Notes under the pieces: generated by a model
Database searches by the model: none
What the model saw: the letters and a program-made list of their open reading frames with translations, nothing else
Told to the model about the DNA's origin: nothing
Program-made: the position numbers and the translations under genes
Origin: an uncultured Acinetobacter sp.
GTDB taxonomy: Bacteria; Pseudomonadota; Gammaproteobacteria; Pseudomonadales; Moraxellaceae
DNA length: 64,000 nt
Direction of reading: 5' to 3'
NCBI RefSeq assembly: GCF_947624825.1
Contig: NZ_CANQLZ010000006.1
Location: 1-64,000, forward strand
In this document: one piece after another, positions 10,299 through 20,023 of the stretch
How the letters are laid out: each line of letters begins with the position of its first letter
How positions within the stretch are numbered: the first letter of the stretch is position 1

Positions 10299-11027
10299 TT
10301 AAGCCACTTCCGTGATGGTCTTTTTGCCATGTAAGCGTGCTTCGGCGGCATCTAGGCTTGGCACTGCGGCAGAAGGCAATACTTCTGCTTGTTCAATTTG
10401 TGTGTTAATGCCTAAGTTTTGGCTGGCTTGAATGGTTTTTTCTTTGACCACTTCAGCACGCTGACCTTTTGCTGGTGCCCACTGTAAAATGGGTAAAGCA
10501 CGTGCTACCGCTAGGGTAATACGAGCACGTAGATGTGGGCTTTGCACTGTATAAGCTGCGCTAAAGTCTTGATCTGTTGCGTACACTCCGATCGGTAAAG
10601 TTTGTGCTTGGAAAAAGCTAAATAATGGGCGCAATTGATGTTCAAGTACCAAAGCATGACGCTCTGAACCCCCTGATGCTGCCAACAATACCGGTACATC
10701 CACTAATGCCGTTTGCTCTACAAAATCAAAGAAATGTTTAAATAAACCTGTAAATGAAGCACGGTACACCGGTGTACCTACAATTAATGCATCAGCCGCT
10801 TCTACAGCCGCTAAATCATCTTGTACACGTTGTGGCAATTGATTGCGATAAATTGCACCACCCAACAAATGCCCAATTTCGCTAAATTTAATAAAATGCA
10901 CCTGAATTGGCGTGGCTTCACCTAACTCATTTAAAATTTCTTGCACCAATGCTTCGGTTTTAGATGGGGTATTTAAGCCGCCAGATACAGCCACAATGTT
11001 CAATGGTTTTTGTAGTGAAATGCTCAT
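10299..11027 (-). CDS. msuE: NAD(P)H-dependent FMN reductase
   Basis: Two-component monooxygenases such as SfnG and MsuD take reduced FMN from this enzyme. The 242-residue protein has the NADPH-dependent FMN reductase fold: the N-terminal phosphate loop VSGGLNTPSKTEALV (about residues 15-29), GTPVYRASFTGLFKHFFDF and LLAASGGSERHALVLEHQLRPLFSFF. A C-terminal extension of about 55 residues is typical of MsuE. It lies immediately upstream of sfnG in the same direction, so they form one unit. With sfnG broken, the reductase may serve the DszC-like enzyme or a monooxygenase elsewhere. Confidence 0.88.
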   Translation of the reverse strand: MSISLQKPLNIVAVSGGLNTPSKTEALVQEILNELGEATPIQVHFIKFSEIGHLLGGAIYRNQLPQRVQDDLAAVEAADALIVGTPVYRASFTGLFKHFFDFVEQTALVDVPVLLAASGGSERHALVLEHQLRPLFSFFQAQTLPIGVYATDQDFSAAYTVQSPHLRARITLAVARALPILQWAPAKGQRAEVVKEKTIQASQNLGINTQIEQAEVLPSAAVPSLDAAEARLHGKKTITEVA

Positions 11028-11400
11028 AGTGAATTACTCGTAAGTTGTGCTCGCTCGGAATATTCACTATTAATCAACACATCACATATTGTGTAAAATA
11101 CGCAAAAAAAGATAAGTTATCTATTTTTAAGATATGCCTTTTTTTTGCTTATTTTATTGATAAAAATAAATTTAAGTAATTGAATAATAAATTTATATTT
11201 CATAAAGATAAACTTTTCTGCTTTGGGAATAAAATTTATATGAAAATCTGCTTAGATTATTCTAAAACGCTGAAAAAAACGGCTTTTAAGAATTCCATGC
11301 CACGCTTTGGCAAAAAATAATCGATTCTTGCGTATCGCTAAAGGGCGATGTGTGGTTAGAATAGGGCCTAATGTGCACCAGATCCTTCGCGTCACTACTT
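11028..11400. other. Intergenic region between msuE and crbR
   Basis: About 370 bp of AT-rich DNA that must hold the divergent promoters for msuE-sfnG and crbR. The only clear structure is the 13-bp palindrome AGATAAGTTATCT at 11110-11122. I see no convincing sigma-54 promoter and no gene. Confidence 0.5.
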
Positions 11401-12051
11401 ATGAATATTTTAATCGTTGATGATCATCCCTTATTTCGCCACGCTTTAATTCAAGCTGTGCGTTATAGCTTACCGCAAGCCCAAATTCATGAGACTGCCG
11501 CTGTAAATGAATTTTACGAACGCTTAGAAAATGGTCCTGAGCCTGATCTTGTTTTATTGGATTTAAACTTACCCGGTGCTTCAGGCTTTTCCGCATTGGT
11601 ACACGTGCGTGCGCAGTATCCTGCTTTGCCGATTATTGTGGTGTCGGCACATGAAGAAGTGTCTATTATTCAACGCTCAATTGCACATGGTGCAATGGGC
11701 TATATTCCAAAATCAGCGCATCCAAGCCATATTGGTGAAGCGATCCGTCAAGTCTTAGAAGGCGAAATTTGGTTACCACCTAACCTACCTGCCAATATGA
11801 ACTTTGACCCGCGTGCAGCCGATGAAACAGCACTCGCTGAGCGTATTCAATCTTTAACACCACAACAATTTCGCGTGTTAATGATGGTGGCGGAAGGTTT
11901 ACTCAACAAGCAAATTGCGTATGAGTTAGATGTGTCTGAAGCCACCATTAAAGCGCATGTGACGGCAATTTTCCGTAAATTGGGCGTACAAAACCGTACT
12001 CAAGCTGTATTAGCCATTAATGCTTTAAATATTGAAGAACGTAAGATTTAA
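11401..12051 (+). CDS. crbR: LuxR/NarL-type response regulator, CrbR-like
   Basis: Two-domain regulator of 216 residues from ATG 11401. The receiver domain begins MNILIVDDHPLFRHALI, with the acidic pocket Asp-Asp and the phospho-acceptor Asp in DLVLLDLNLPGASG. The conserved Lys is in MGYIPKSA. The C-terminal LuxR HTH has LTPQQFRVLMMVAEGLLNKQIAYELDVSEATIKAHVTAIFRKLGVQNRTQAV. An in-frame ATG at 11371 would put ten residues before the receiver domain and is less likely. The convergent neighbour is the CrbS-like kinase. In Vibrio and Pseudomonas this pair switches on acs and actP; that role is inferred here from the context. Confidence 0.85.
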   Translation: MNILIVDDHPLFRHALIQAVRYSLPQAQIHETAAVNEFYERLENGPEPDLVLLDLNLPGASGFSALVHVRAQYPALPIIVVSAHEEVSIIQRSIAHGAMGYIPKSAHPSHIGEAIRQVLEGEIWLPPNLPANMNFDPRAADETALAERIQSLTPQQFRVLMMVAEGLLNKQIAYELDVSEATIKAHVTAIFRKLGVQNRTQAVLAINALNIEERKI

Positions 12052-12061
12052 AATAGCTTGA

Positions 12062-12091
12062 AAAAAAAGACCGCTTTAAGCGGTCTTTTTT
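12062..12091. terminator. Bidirectional terminator between crbR and crbS
   Basis: GACCGCT / AGCGGTC hairpin (12069-12085) flanked by eight A on one side and six T on the other, serving the two convergent genes. Confidence 0.85.
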
Positions 12092-12095
12092 GTTT

Positions 12096-15000
12096 TTAAT
12101 CACTTGAGATTTTTAAGCCCGATAACCAAGCCCGTAGTCCGGCAGGTTTTAAAGGTTTACGCAGCAACATGATGTTGAGCTCTTTTAAACGCTGCGGTAG
12201 ATCAGGATCTGAGTCTGCGGTAATTAAAGCCACAGGTACTTTGTCTTGACGATGCGCCAAAATAAAATCTAAACCAATTTTGTCATGGTTTAAATGCTGA
12301 TCGACCAACCACACTTGAATATTCTGTTCTTGAATAATCTGCATGGCGTGTTCAGGTTCTGTGGCTTTAAAGACTTGATAACCCCATTTGGTCAATAAAG
12401 TTGCCATGCCTTCTAAAATGGTTTCATCATTGTCTAAGCACAAAATTCTATAGGCTTTGGTTTTGAGTGGTACAGCTTGTACAGGTTGTGCCACTACTTT
12501 GGGTGCAGGCACAATTGGCACTTCAATCATAAAGCAGGAACCTTGACCATACTCAGAATATACATGCACCGGATAATCGAGCATGCTGGTCATGCGTTGT
12601 ACAATGGCTAAACCTAAACCTAAGCCTTGTTCACCCCAAGGTGAGGTATGTCCACAACGTTCAAACTCTTGGAATAATTTAATACGTTGTTGTTCTGCAA
12701 TGCCGGGACCTGTATCCCATACCCCAATACGAATATGCTGCGGACGCTCTGCTGAACGTAGCACACCAACAATTACGCGACCTTTGGCGGTATAACGCAG
12801 GGCATTACTAACAAAGTTTTGAATAATACGACGAATCCATTGTGGATCGGTATCAATCCAAAATTGCACATCATGCACTTTAAATTGAATGCCACGCTGT
12901 GCAGCAATGGATTTAAATTGTAAGTCTAAATCGCTGAGTAAATCATGTAATGGATACGGCTGACGATTTGGTTGAATGGTACCGCCTTCTAAGCGCGCAA
13001 TGTCCAATAATGCCGACAACATACTCTCTGCCCCATGTAAGGAGCGATCAAGCTGCTGGAGGATTTTACGATCTTCATCAGATTGAATGCTTTGCTCAAG
13101 TGCAGTACTAAACAAACGTGCAGCATGCATGGGTTGTAAAAGGTCATGACTTGCCGCGGCAATAAAGCGACTTTTAGACATGTTGGCTTTATCGGCTTGT
13201 TCACGCGCGAGTTGTTGTTCGGCAAGTGCATCGGCAAGTTGTTGAGTACGATCTTGCACACGCCCTTCAAGCAAGGCTTCATTTTCACGGAAGGTGGTAA
13301 TGTCGGCAAAGGTGGTCACAAAGCCACCACCTTCAATTGGATTACCACGCATTTGAATCACGCGACCATCTTTACGTACTCGTTCAAATTCATGTGCGCT
13401 GCCTACTTCCATCCAATGAATACGTTTACGTACATGCTCTTCAATTGAACCGGGACCACATTCACCACGTTCGGCGTTATAACGAATCAAATCGGCAATT
13501 GGGCAACCCACATACACAATATCTTTTGGATAGTCGAAGAGTTTTAAATATTGGTTATTCCAAGCCACTAAGCACATGTTGGCATCCACCACACTCACCC
13601 CTTGGGTCATATGGTCAATCATGGTCATAATCAGGTTTTGGTTAAAGCGTTGCCACTGTGAGGCTTGGTCTAAAATATTGGCCACTTGACCTAAAGCCAA
13701 ACCATTATTCACCATGGCCGTGGTGAGTAAGGTACGTGCAGAAGCAGCCCCAATGGTGCCTGCCAAATATTGTTCGGTAAAACGCCACCACATACCGTTG
13801 GCACTGCTATTTTCATTGAGTGTGACGTTGTTTTGAGCGCAAAATTGGCTAAAGGCCTGAATGGTCGGAGCATCACCGGTAATACGTTTGGCAAGCGCAA
13901 TTAAGTCACCTACTTTTAAACGTGCTACGTCGTGATGTAAGTAGGTCATATCTGTTGGGGTATTTTGCGCAAGTAGGGGTTTAGTTTCATAATAAAAGAA
14001 ACTTTCTGCTTGGATTTGCTCTGCAATGCTTGGGCGGAAAATGCGCGACACCCATACATAAAGCACAATATTTAAGCCCAATGACCACAGCACACCATGG
14101 GTTAATGGGGCAAATGACTCAAAGCCAAGCAAAGCTTCGGGACGTAACCACGATAAACCCAATGGACCTTGATGTAAAAAGGCATGGCTCATGGCAAAGT
14201 AATCGTGTGGCAAGCTGCGTAATACGGTTGGCAAGAACAGGGTATATGCCCACATTACAAAGCCCATAATTAAACCAGCATAGACACCTTGTTTACTGCC
14301 ACCACGCCAATATAGCCCCCCAATTAAAGCTGGTGAGAACTGTGCAACAGCACTAAAAGCCAATAAACCAAAGACCGATAATTGGTCAATATCATTAAAG
14401 AAATGGAAGAATAAAAAGCCAAGTAGCATCACTGCTAAAATACATACACGGCGGGTAAACTTCAGCACTAAGGGTAAGCGTTTATCATGTCGTGACAATA
14501 AGCCAAAACGCCACAGAGCGGGCATGATGAGGTCGTTACTCAGCATGATTGACAGTGCAACAGATGATACCAATAACATACCTGTGGAGGCAGAAAAACC
14601 ACCTAAGAAAGCCAAAATACTCAGCCAATCTTGGTTATAGCTTAAAGGCAGCGATAAAACTGCAATATCAGGAATTGCCAAATATTCAGGTGCGGCATGT
14701 AAGGCCCAACTGGCAATTGGAATAATAGCAATAGTGGTTAAAATTAAATAAGCAGCAAACCAACGCCGTGCGCCACGAATATGTTTTTCATCACGCAGCT
14801 CAACCACAGCCACGTGGAACTGACGTGGCAGACAAATAATCGCTAAAGCGGCTAATAGGGTTTGTACCCAAAAGGTGTCTGGTACACCAAACAATTGTAC
14901 TTCTTGGAATGTGTTTAAAGTATCACGTGATATTTGTTGTAAATTCCCCGGTTCGGCAAAAATAAAAAATAATGCGACTGCAATCAAAGCGAAGAGTTTC

Positions 15001-15587
15001 ACAAAGGACTCAAATGCCACCGCCAACATTAAACCGCCATGTTGTTCGGTGTTGGCAATTTGTCGTGTGCCAAAAATCATCGCCAAAATTGCCAAGACTG
15101 CGGTGAGAAACAAAACGCCGTTACTAGTCGATGCCATGCTGGTTGGCGTATCCATGACGACCGTGGCACTTAAAGCAATTGCGCGTAGCTGCAATGCTAA
15201 GTATGGAATAATGGCAATCACGGCAAGAATGGTGACTAAAGAGGCAAGAGAGCCACTTTTACCGTAACGTGCAGCGACAAAATCGGCAATTGAGGAAATG
15301 GCATGATGTTGGCGCACCCGTCCAAGGCGGCGCCAAATATCGTAACCGACTGCAATAAATAACAATGGACCTAAATAAATGGGCAGAAAAATAATGCCTT
15401 CACGAACAGCCGCTCCGGTGGCTCCATAAAATGTCCATGACGAGCAATACACACCTAAAGTTAAGCTAAACAAAAGCATGCGACCGCGAGTACTTAAACG
15501 ACTGGCATGTTTTTCACCAAAAAATGCACAGATAAAAAGGAGTGCGATATAGAGGGCTAACACCCCCATAATGAGCCAACTGTTCAT
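12096..15587 (-). CDS. crbS: Hybrid sensor histidine kinase with sodium/solute symporter domain, CrbS-like
   Basis: The 1163-residue protein joins a 12-13 helix SSS-family transporter domain (residues about 1-520), a linker and PAS region (about 640-760), a coiled coil, a HisKA H-box (AAASHDLLQPMHAARLF, near residue 775), a HATPase domain (FVSNALRYT, GVWDTGPGI, GLGLGLAIV) and a C-terminal receiver domain (ILCLDNDETI, WLVDQHLNH, LLRKPLKP). This architecture defines CrbS/CbrA-type sensors. Lying next to crbR and divergent from yjcH-actP supports CrbS, sensing acetate or acetate metabolism at the inner membrane. The 183 bp towards yjcH hold the divergent promoters. Confidence 0.88.
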   Translation of the reverse strand: MNSWLIMGVLALYIALLFICAFFGEKHASRLSTRGRMLLFSLTLGVYCSSWTFYGATGAAVREGIIFLPIYLGPLLFIAVGYDIWRRLGRVRQHHAISSIADFVAARYGKSGSLASLVTILAVIAIIPYLALQLRAIALSATVVMDTPTSMASTSNGVLFLTAVLAILAMIFGTRQIANTEQHGGLMLAVAFESFVKLFALIAVALFFIFAEPGNLQQISRDTLNTFQEVQLFGVPDTFWVQTLLAALAIICLPRQFHVAVVELRDEKHIRGARRWFAAYLILTTIAIIPIASWALHAAPEYLAIPDIAVLSLPLSYNQDWLSILAFLGGFSASTGMLLVSSVALSIMLSNDLIMPALWRFGLLSRHDKRLPLVLKFTRRVCILAVMLLGFLFFHFFNDIDQLSVFGLLAFSAVAQFSPALIGGLYWRGGSKQGVYAGLIMGFVMWAYTLFLPTVLRSLPHDYFAMSHAFLHQGPLGLSWLRPEALLGFESFAPLTHGVLWSLGLNIVLYVWVSRIFRPSIAEQIQAESFFYYETKPLLAQNTPTDMTYLHHDVARLKVGDLIALAKRITGDAPTIQAFSQFCAQNNVTLNENSSANGMWWRFTEQYLAGTIGAASARTLLTTAMVNNGLALGQVANILDQASQWQRFNQNLIMTMIDHMTQGVSVVDANMCLVAWNNQYLKLFDYPKDIVYVGCPIADLIRYNAERGECGPGSIEEHVRKRIHWMEVGSAHEFERVRKDGRVIQMRGNPIEGGGFVTTFADITTFRENEALLEGRVQDRTQQLADALAEQQLAREQADKANMSKSRFIAAASHDLLQPMHAARLFSTALEQSIQSDEDRKILQQLDRSLHGAESMLSALLDIARLEGGTIQPNRQPYPLHDLLSDLDLQFKSIAAQRGIQFKVHDVQFWIDTDPQWIRRIIQNFVSNALRYTAKGRVIVGVLRSAERPQHIRIGVWDTGPGIAEQQRIKLFQEFERCGHTSPWGEQGLGLGLAIVQRMTSMLDYPVHVYSEYGQGSCFMIEVPIVPAPKVVAQPVQAVPLKTKAYRILCLDNDETILEGMATLLTKWGYQVFKATEPEHAMQIIQEQNIQVWLVDQHLNHDKIGLDFILAHRQDKVPVALITADSDPDLPQRLKELNIMLLRKPLKPAGLRAWLSGLKISSD

Positions 15588-15770
15588 ATTGCCTAGAGCG
15601 TACCGATTGTGCGGCTATGATAGCTTATTCATAAACTCGTCAGTCAAAATTGATCAAAATTTAACGACCAAAGTCTAAATTACAAGCAGCTTGCACATTG
15701 TTACTTTGGCATCAGGAATAATTCTAATTAAAAAATCGCGCCGAACGGTTTTCGCGCAGGGAGTACAAAA

Positions 15771-16106
15771 ATGGATCAGGCTCATGTAGATCGTATTCTA
15801 CAAAATCCAAAATTCAAAGAAATGGTGGCACGAAAAAGTCGCTTGAGCTGGACGCTCACGGCAATCATGCTGTTTGCTTATGTTGGTTTTATGCTATTGG
15901 TTGGCTACAACAAAGAGTTCTTATTGCAATCGTTAAGTGGTGGTGTCACCACCATTGGGATTCCATTAGGTCTTGGCATCATTGTGTTGTCTTTTGTGCT
16001 GTGTGGTGTGTATTCGTACATTGCCAACAACAAACTCGACAGTTTAAACAATGAAGCGCTTCGTGAAGTTGAAGCGATTGCCAAAGAAAAAGGACCAAAT
16101 GCATGA
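15771..16106 (+). CDS. yjcH: DUF485 membrane protein, YjcH-like
   Basis: Small inner-membrane protein of 111 residues with two predicted helices (about 26-46 and 58-82: [43 protein letters not shown]). DUF485 proteins are typically encoded just before actP. The stop codon overlaps the actP start (ATGA at 16103-16106), which suggests translational coupling. A good GGGAG site precedes the ATG. Its molecular function is not established; an accessory role for ActP is inferred. Confidence 0.9.
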   Translation: MDQAHVDRILQNPKFKEMVARKSRLSWTLTAIMLFAYVGFMLLVGYNKEFLLQSLSGGVTTIGIPLGLGIIVLSFVLCGVYSYIANNKLDSLNNEALREVEAIAKEKGPNA

Positions 16107-17809
16107 TCAAATCTAAATTTTTTGCCGCAGTAACTATGTTGCTAGCTTCAGGATTAGCATTTGCAGGTCCTGACTTAGGTGCAGCAGAACAACAACCGAC
16201 CAACTGGCCTGCAATTATCATGTTTATGATCTTTGTAGGAGGTACCTTATTTATTACCAAGTGGGCTGCTAAACAAACCACGAGTACCAATGATTTCTAT
16301 ACCGCAGGTGGCGGGATTTCAGGTTTCCAAAACGGTTTAGCAATTGCCGGTGACTATATGTCAGCTGCATCGTTCTTGGGTATTTCTGCAATGGTGTTTA
16401 TGTCAGGCTTTGATGGCTTGCTGTATTCACTGGGCTTTATGGTGGGTTGGCCTATCGTTTTATTCTTGGTGGCTGAACGTCTACGTAATTTAGGTAAATT
16501 TAACTTATCTGACGTGGTATCTTTCCGCTTACAAGAAAAACCAGTGCGTACTTTGGCTGCGGTCAGTTCGTTGGTTGTTGTGGCATTCTACCTTATTGCA
16601 CAGATGGTCGGTGCAGGTCAGCTCATCAAATTGCTATTTGGTTTGAACTACAACCTTGCAGTGGTGATTGTTGGCTTATTAATGATGGCGTATGTGATGT
16701 TTGGCGGTATGTTAGCCACCACATGGGTACAAATCATTAAAGCCGTGATGCTATTGTCTGGTGCAACTTTCATGGCATTTATGGTGATGAAAGGTGTAGG
16801 CTTTAGCTTTACCAACATGTTTGAACAATCTATTCAAGTGTTCTCTAAAGTACATGATTTAAACTTAACAGATGCTGCAAAAATCATGGGTCCAGGTAGC
16901 TTAGCTTCGAATCCAATTGATGCGATTTCTTTAGGTTTAGCGTTGATGTTTGGTACAGCAGGTTTACCACACATTTTGATGCGTTTCTTTACGGTAAAAG
17001 ATGCTAAAGAAGCACGTAAATCAGTTGTGGTTGCAACAGGTTTTATTGGTTACTTCTACCTATTAACTTTCATTATTGGTTTTGGTGCGATCCTTTACGT
17101 ATCAAACAATCCACAGTTCCTTGACGTTGCTAAAATGGCAGTGACAGGTAAATTAGAACTTGTGGGCGGTAACAACATGGCTGCGGTGCATTTATCTGAT
17201 GCAGTGGGCGGTGACTTGTTCATGGGCTTTATCTCTGCGGTTGCATTTGCCACAATCTTAGCCGTGGTTGCAGGTTTAACCCTATCAGGTGCTTCAGCGA
17301 TTTCACACGACTTATATGCCAACGTATTTAAGAAAGGTCAAACTACACCTGAATCTGAATTACGTATGTCAAAAATTGCAACTTTAGGTTTAGCGATCTT
17401 TGCCATGGTTTTAGGTATCATCTTCGAAAAACAAAACGTAGCCTTCATGGTGGGTCTGGCATTCTCTGTTGCTGCTTGTGCCAACTTCCCAGTGCTTGTA
17501 TTGTCAATGTTCTGGAAAGGATTAACCACACGCGGTGCAGTCATGGGTGGCGTGGTTGGTCTAGTACTTGCGGTAACCTTGATTATCTTATCTAAAGCAG
17601 TATGGGTAGATACATTAGGTATTTCTGATACACCAATTAACCCATACAATGGTCCTGCATTGTTTGCAATGCCTTTGGCATTCTTCTGCTGCTGGTTGTT
17701 CTCTGTAACGGATAACTCGGCGCAAGCTCAAGAAGAACGCCGTGCTTTCGATGCGCAGTTTGTACGTTCACAAACGGGTATTGGTATCTCGGGTGCTTCA
17801 GATCACTAA
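16103..17809 (+). CDS. actP: Cation/acetate symporter
   Basis: Sodium/solute symporter family transporter (568 residues, 13-14 helices) for uptake of acetate and short-chain carboxylates. It starts with a cleavable-looking signal ([22 protein letters not shown]), then [32 protein letters not shown], the SSS signature region and [19 protein letters not shown], all typical of ActP. It overlaps yjcH by 4 bp and ends in a strong terminator. Together with acs and crbSR it forms the acetate scavenging system. Confidence 0.93.
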   Translation: MIKSKFFAAVTMLLASGLAFAGPDLGAAEQQPTNWPAIIMFMIFVGGTLFITKWAAKQTTSTNDFYTAGGGISGFQNGLAIAGDYMSAASFLGISAMVFMSGFDGLLYSLGFMVGWPIVLFLVAERLRNLGKFNLSDVVSFRLQEKPVRTLAAVSSLVVVAFYLIAQMVGAGQLIKLLFGLNYNLAVVIVGLLMMAYVMFGGMLATTWVQIIKAVMLLSGATFMAFMVMKGVGFSFTNMFEQSIQVFSKVHDLNLTDAAKIMGPGSLASNPIDAISLGLALMFGTAGLPHILMRFFTVKDAKEARKSVVVATGFIGYFYLLTFIIGFGAILYVSNNPQFLDVAKMAVTGKLELVGGNNMAAVHLSDAVGGDLFMGFISAVAFATILAVVAGLTLSGASAISHDLYANVFKKGQTTPESELRMSKIATLGLAIFAMVLGIIFEKQNVAFMVGLAFSVAACANFPVLVLSMFWKGLTTRGAVMGGVVGLVLAVTLIILSKAVWVDTLGISDTPINPYNGPALFAMPLAFFCCWLFSVTDNSAQAQEERRAFDAQFVRSQTGIGISGASDH

Positions 17810-17824
17810 GTGATAGTCCCTTTT

Positions 17825-17850
17825 AAAAAGCCCCATTTGGGGCTTTTTTT
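17825..17850 (+). terminator. Rho-independent terminator of yjcH-actP
   Basis: AAAAAGCCCC / GGGGCTTTTT perfect stem with an ATTT loop and a run of T, 15 bases after the actP stop. It also suits the convergent gene that ends at 17858. Confidence 0.9.
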
Positions 17851-17857
17851 ATGTGAT

Positions 17858-18703
17858 TTAGGGTTTAAATTTATGCTTTAAATAACGATAAAACACAGCA
17901 TCTTTTTCAAACCAATTGGCTTTAGCACTGAGCAATAAACGCGCCACTAAATAAGCACCTGTTACTTGTCCTACAACAGGTAGACTCAGTAACACGCCAA
18001 TCAAAGCAATCTTACTGACTTTAAGCCCTGAGATTTTTGCTGCCATCCATTGAAATTGTTGCCAACTAATCTCTTGGCGTTGGTAGCGTTTAAATAAATC
18101 ATAAATGGCTAAAGACACACTCAGCACAGAAATGGCCGGAAAATATTCCCAAAAATGCTCATCATTTGGATCTTTGGCAGTCACCCATAAATCAATGGCA
18201 TCTTCCACACTTTGTAGCATCACTTTGTGATTGGCTGCATTTTCATCTTGCAAAGAATGTAATATTTCAATCCCTGCAATGGCATGTTCTTCAGGGTTTT
18301 TAACTGACCATGTAGCTTGTGCTTGCCCAAAGGCTGATAAAATCAAACAAACAGCATCTAAGTCTTGGCTATGTAAACAAACTTCAAGTGTATTGCTATG
18401 CGTTTTGGGATAAGCCACATACATCAGGTCTTGTTGATGTTGGAGTTTTAAGCACTCAAGCAAAGACAGTTGTGTCTTGATATTTTTAACCAAAGCGACA
18501 ATTTGATCTGCATCAATGGTTTGTAAATAGTGTTTAAGCAAAGCTGCATCGTAATTTTTCAGCTCGTCTACAGCAAAACGCAGTGCCAAAATTACCACAT
18601 GTGTTTGTGATGAAAGTACATGAGCTTGCACAATATCTAGCAAACTTTGGGTAATTTCAAGCGTATTTAGCTGACGGTTTAAATAATGATAAGCTTGAGA
18701 CAT
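17858..18703 (-). CDS. Hypothetical protein with C-terminal membrane segment
   Basis: Not recognised as a named family. The 281 residues are mainly helical and acidic, with a hydrophobic stretch near residues 233-258 (SKIALIGVLLSLPVVGQVTGAYLVARLLL) and a basic tail (FYRYLKHKFKP). Its start codon directly follows the stop of the upstream DUF697-like gene, so the two are cotranscribed. The likely role is a membrane-associated partner of that protein; this is inference only. Confidence 0.7.
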   Translation of the reverse strand: MSQAYHYLNRQLNTLEITQSLLDIVQAHVLSSQTHVVILALRFAVDELKNYDAALLKHYLQTIDADQIVALVKNIKTQLSLLECLKLQHQQDLMYVAYPKTHSNTLEVCLHSQDLDAVCLILSAFGQAQATWSVKNPEEHAIAGIEILHSLQDENAANHKVMLQSVEDAIDLWVTAKDPNDEHFWEYFPAISVLSVSLAIYDLFKRYQRQEISWQQFQWMAAKISGLKVSKIALIGVLLSLPVVGQVTGAYLVARLLLSAKANWFEKDAVFYRYLKHKFKP

Positions 18704-19216
18704 TTAATCCTCCTGCTTTTTTTGCGCTTTGGCGCGTTGTTGTCCTTGTTGAAAAGCCTGCTGCCAAATTGCTTTAATCTGTGCCTCGCTGATTTTTTCA
18801 TTTTTAGCTTTATGTGCAAAATATACATCGGCCACTTTCATAATTGCATAGGTGAGGGCATACACTAGTGGAATTGACAGCAAACCACCAAAACCAAAAC
18901 TCACGGTTTTCCAAACCCCAAGCGCCAATTGCTGGGCCAACATGCCTAAACCTGCCAAAGCAACAATTTCTTTGACCCAATCAAGCGCCTCATTTTCACT
19001 AATGGGAACACCATGAATAGCCGCAATACGACTGGCAAAATAACCTTGTAACGGGGTGAGCAACAAAATATCGGCAAATGGTAGCGGTTGAATGGACACT
19101 CCTGCACATGTTGCGCAAGCAATGTGGGTAATATTGGAGATTTTTTTATCGTGAGATAAATCTTCTCGTAATTCAATGGCGGTAATTTCTTGACGAATTT
19201 TAGCTGTGATTTTCAT
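18704..19216 (-). CDS. DUF697-like membrane protein
   Basis: 170 residues with the DUF697 pattern THIACATCAGVSIQPLPFADILLLTPLQGYFASRIAAIHG (about residues 30-70), followed by two more hydrophobic segments (85-105 and 108-130) and a charged C-terminus with a short coiled coil. DUF697 domains are often joined to GTPases; here the domain stands alone. First gene of a two-gene minus-strand unit with the 281-residue hypothetical protein. Confidence 0.7.
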   Translation of the reverse strand: MKITAKIRQEITAIELREDLSHDKKISNITHIACATCAGVSIQPLPFADILLLTPLQGYFASRIAAIHGVPISENEALDWVKEIVALAGLGMLAQQLALGVWKTVSFGFGGLLSIPLVYALTYAIMKVADVYFAHKAKNEKISEAQIKAIWQQAFQQGQQRAKAQKKQED

Positions 19217-19290
19217 ACAATATTTTGCTCAGTAAAGCACTTTTCTCATGCTAAGTTAACTGCGTATAAAAACACAACAGTAAACACGCT

Positions 19291-19965
19291 ATGCAGGCAT
19301 TTGTTAATTTTTGGTGCACCTTTAAACAGCTTCCTTCAGCTTGGCTGTTACTTTTACAAAGCTTGATGTTGGTTTTGGCCATGTTTAGTTCGTATAGCCA
19401 GTCGTACCGAGTGGTGACTTGGGTGCTTGGGGTATTGGCGTTGTTGGTGATTGCAAAAGTGATCCGCCAAACGCCAGTATTTACCTTTTTAGGTTTAAGT
19501 TTTGTGAGTTTGGCGGTGTTGTTTTCCAGCTTAATTTTAGTGGGAATAGATCAGCGTTGGGTGCAAATATTGGCGCATGTATTTGAAGCTTTTGCTTATT
19601 TTAGTGCAGCTTATGGTTTATTGCGTTATATGTTTGAAGATCGTTATTTAACTTTAGATGAGTTATTTGCCGCAGGTGCTGTATTTACCTTATTGGCATG
19701 GGGTTTTGCATTTTTATACAGTACTTGCCAGTTACTCATTCCGCATAGTTTTAGCCTCAATAGCATGGCACAGCAACAACAATGGTTAGATTTATTATTC
19801 TTAAGCTTTAGTTTGCAATCAGCCACAGGCTTATCCGACTTAATGCCCTTAAGTCCTTTAGCGCGTGTATTGGCGATTGTGCAAATGTTTTGCGGGGTAA
19901 TGTATTTGGCCGTAATCGTGTCGCGTTTAATTGCGCTGCAATATATTGGCGAAAGAAAAATTTAG
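19291..19965 (+). CDS. Ion channel-like membrane protein with degenerate filter
   Basis: 224 residues with about five to six hydrophobic helices. The C-terminal third resembles the two-helix pore module of Ion_trans_2 channels: a helix, a pore loop LLFLSFSLQSATGLSDLMPLSP, then a long helix RVLAIVQMFCGVMYLAVIVSRLIAL. The canonical potassium filter TVGYGD is replaced by SATGLSDLMP, so potassium selectivity is doubtful. Role unknown. It has its own bidirectional terminator shared with the porin. Confidence 0.65.
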   Translation: MQAFVNFWCTFKQLPSAWLLLLQSLMLVLAMFSSYSQSYRVVTWVLGVLALLVIAKVIRQTPVFTFLGLSFVSLAVLFSSLILVGIDQRWVQILAHVFEAFAYFSAAYGLLRYMFEDRYLTLDELFAAGAVFTLLAWGFAFLYSTCQLLIPHSFSLNSMAQQQQWLDLLFLSFSLQSATGLSDLMPLSPLARVLAIVQMFCGVMYLAVIVSRLIALQYIGERKI

Positions 19966-19975
19966 CATGAGATAT

Positions 19976-20004
19976 AAAAAAAGGACGCTGAGCGTCCTTT
20001 TTTT
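19976..20004. terminator. Bidirectional terminator between the channel-like gene and the porin
   Basis: GGACGCT / AGCGTCC hairpin (19983-19997) flanked by a run of A and a run of T, between two convergent genes. Confidence 0.85.
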
Positions 20005-20023
20005 ATATCGTATCTAATTTAAA

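Noticed and set aside
11028..11400. A sigma-54 promoter for msuE-sfnG as in Pseudomonas
   Set aside because: No convincing GG-N10-GC pair at the right spacing was found on the minus strand.
14875..15267. 130-residue open frame on the plus strand
   Set aside because: It lies fully antisense to the transporter domain of crbS, has no recognisable motif and has shadow-type composition.
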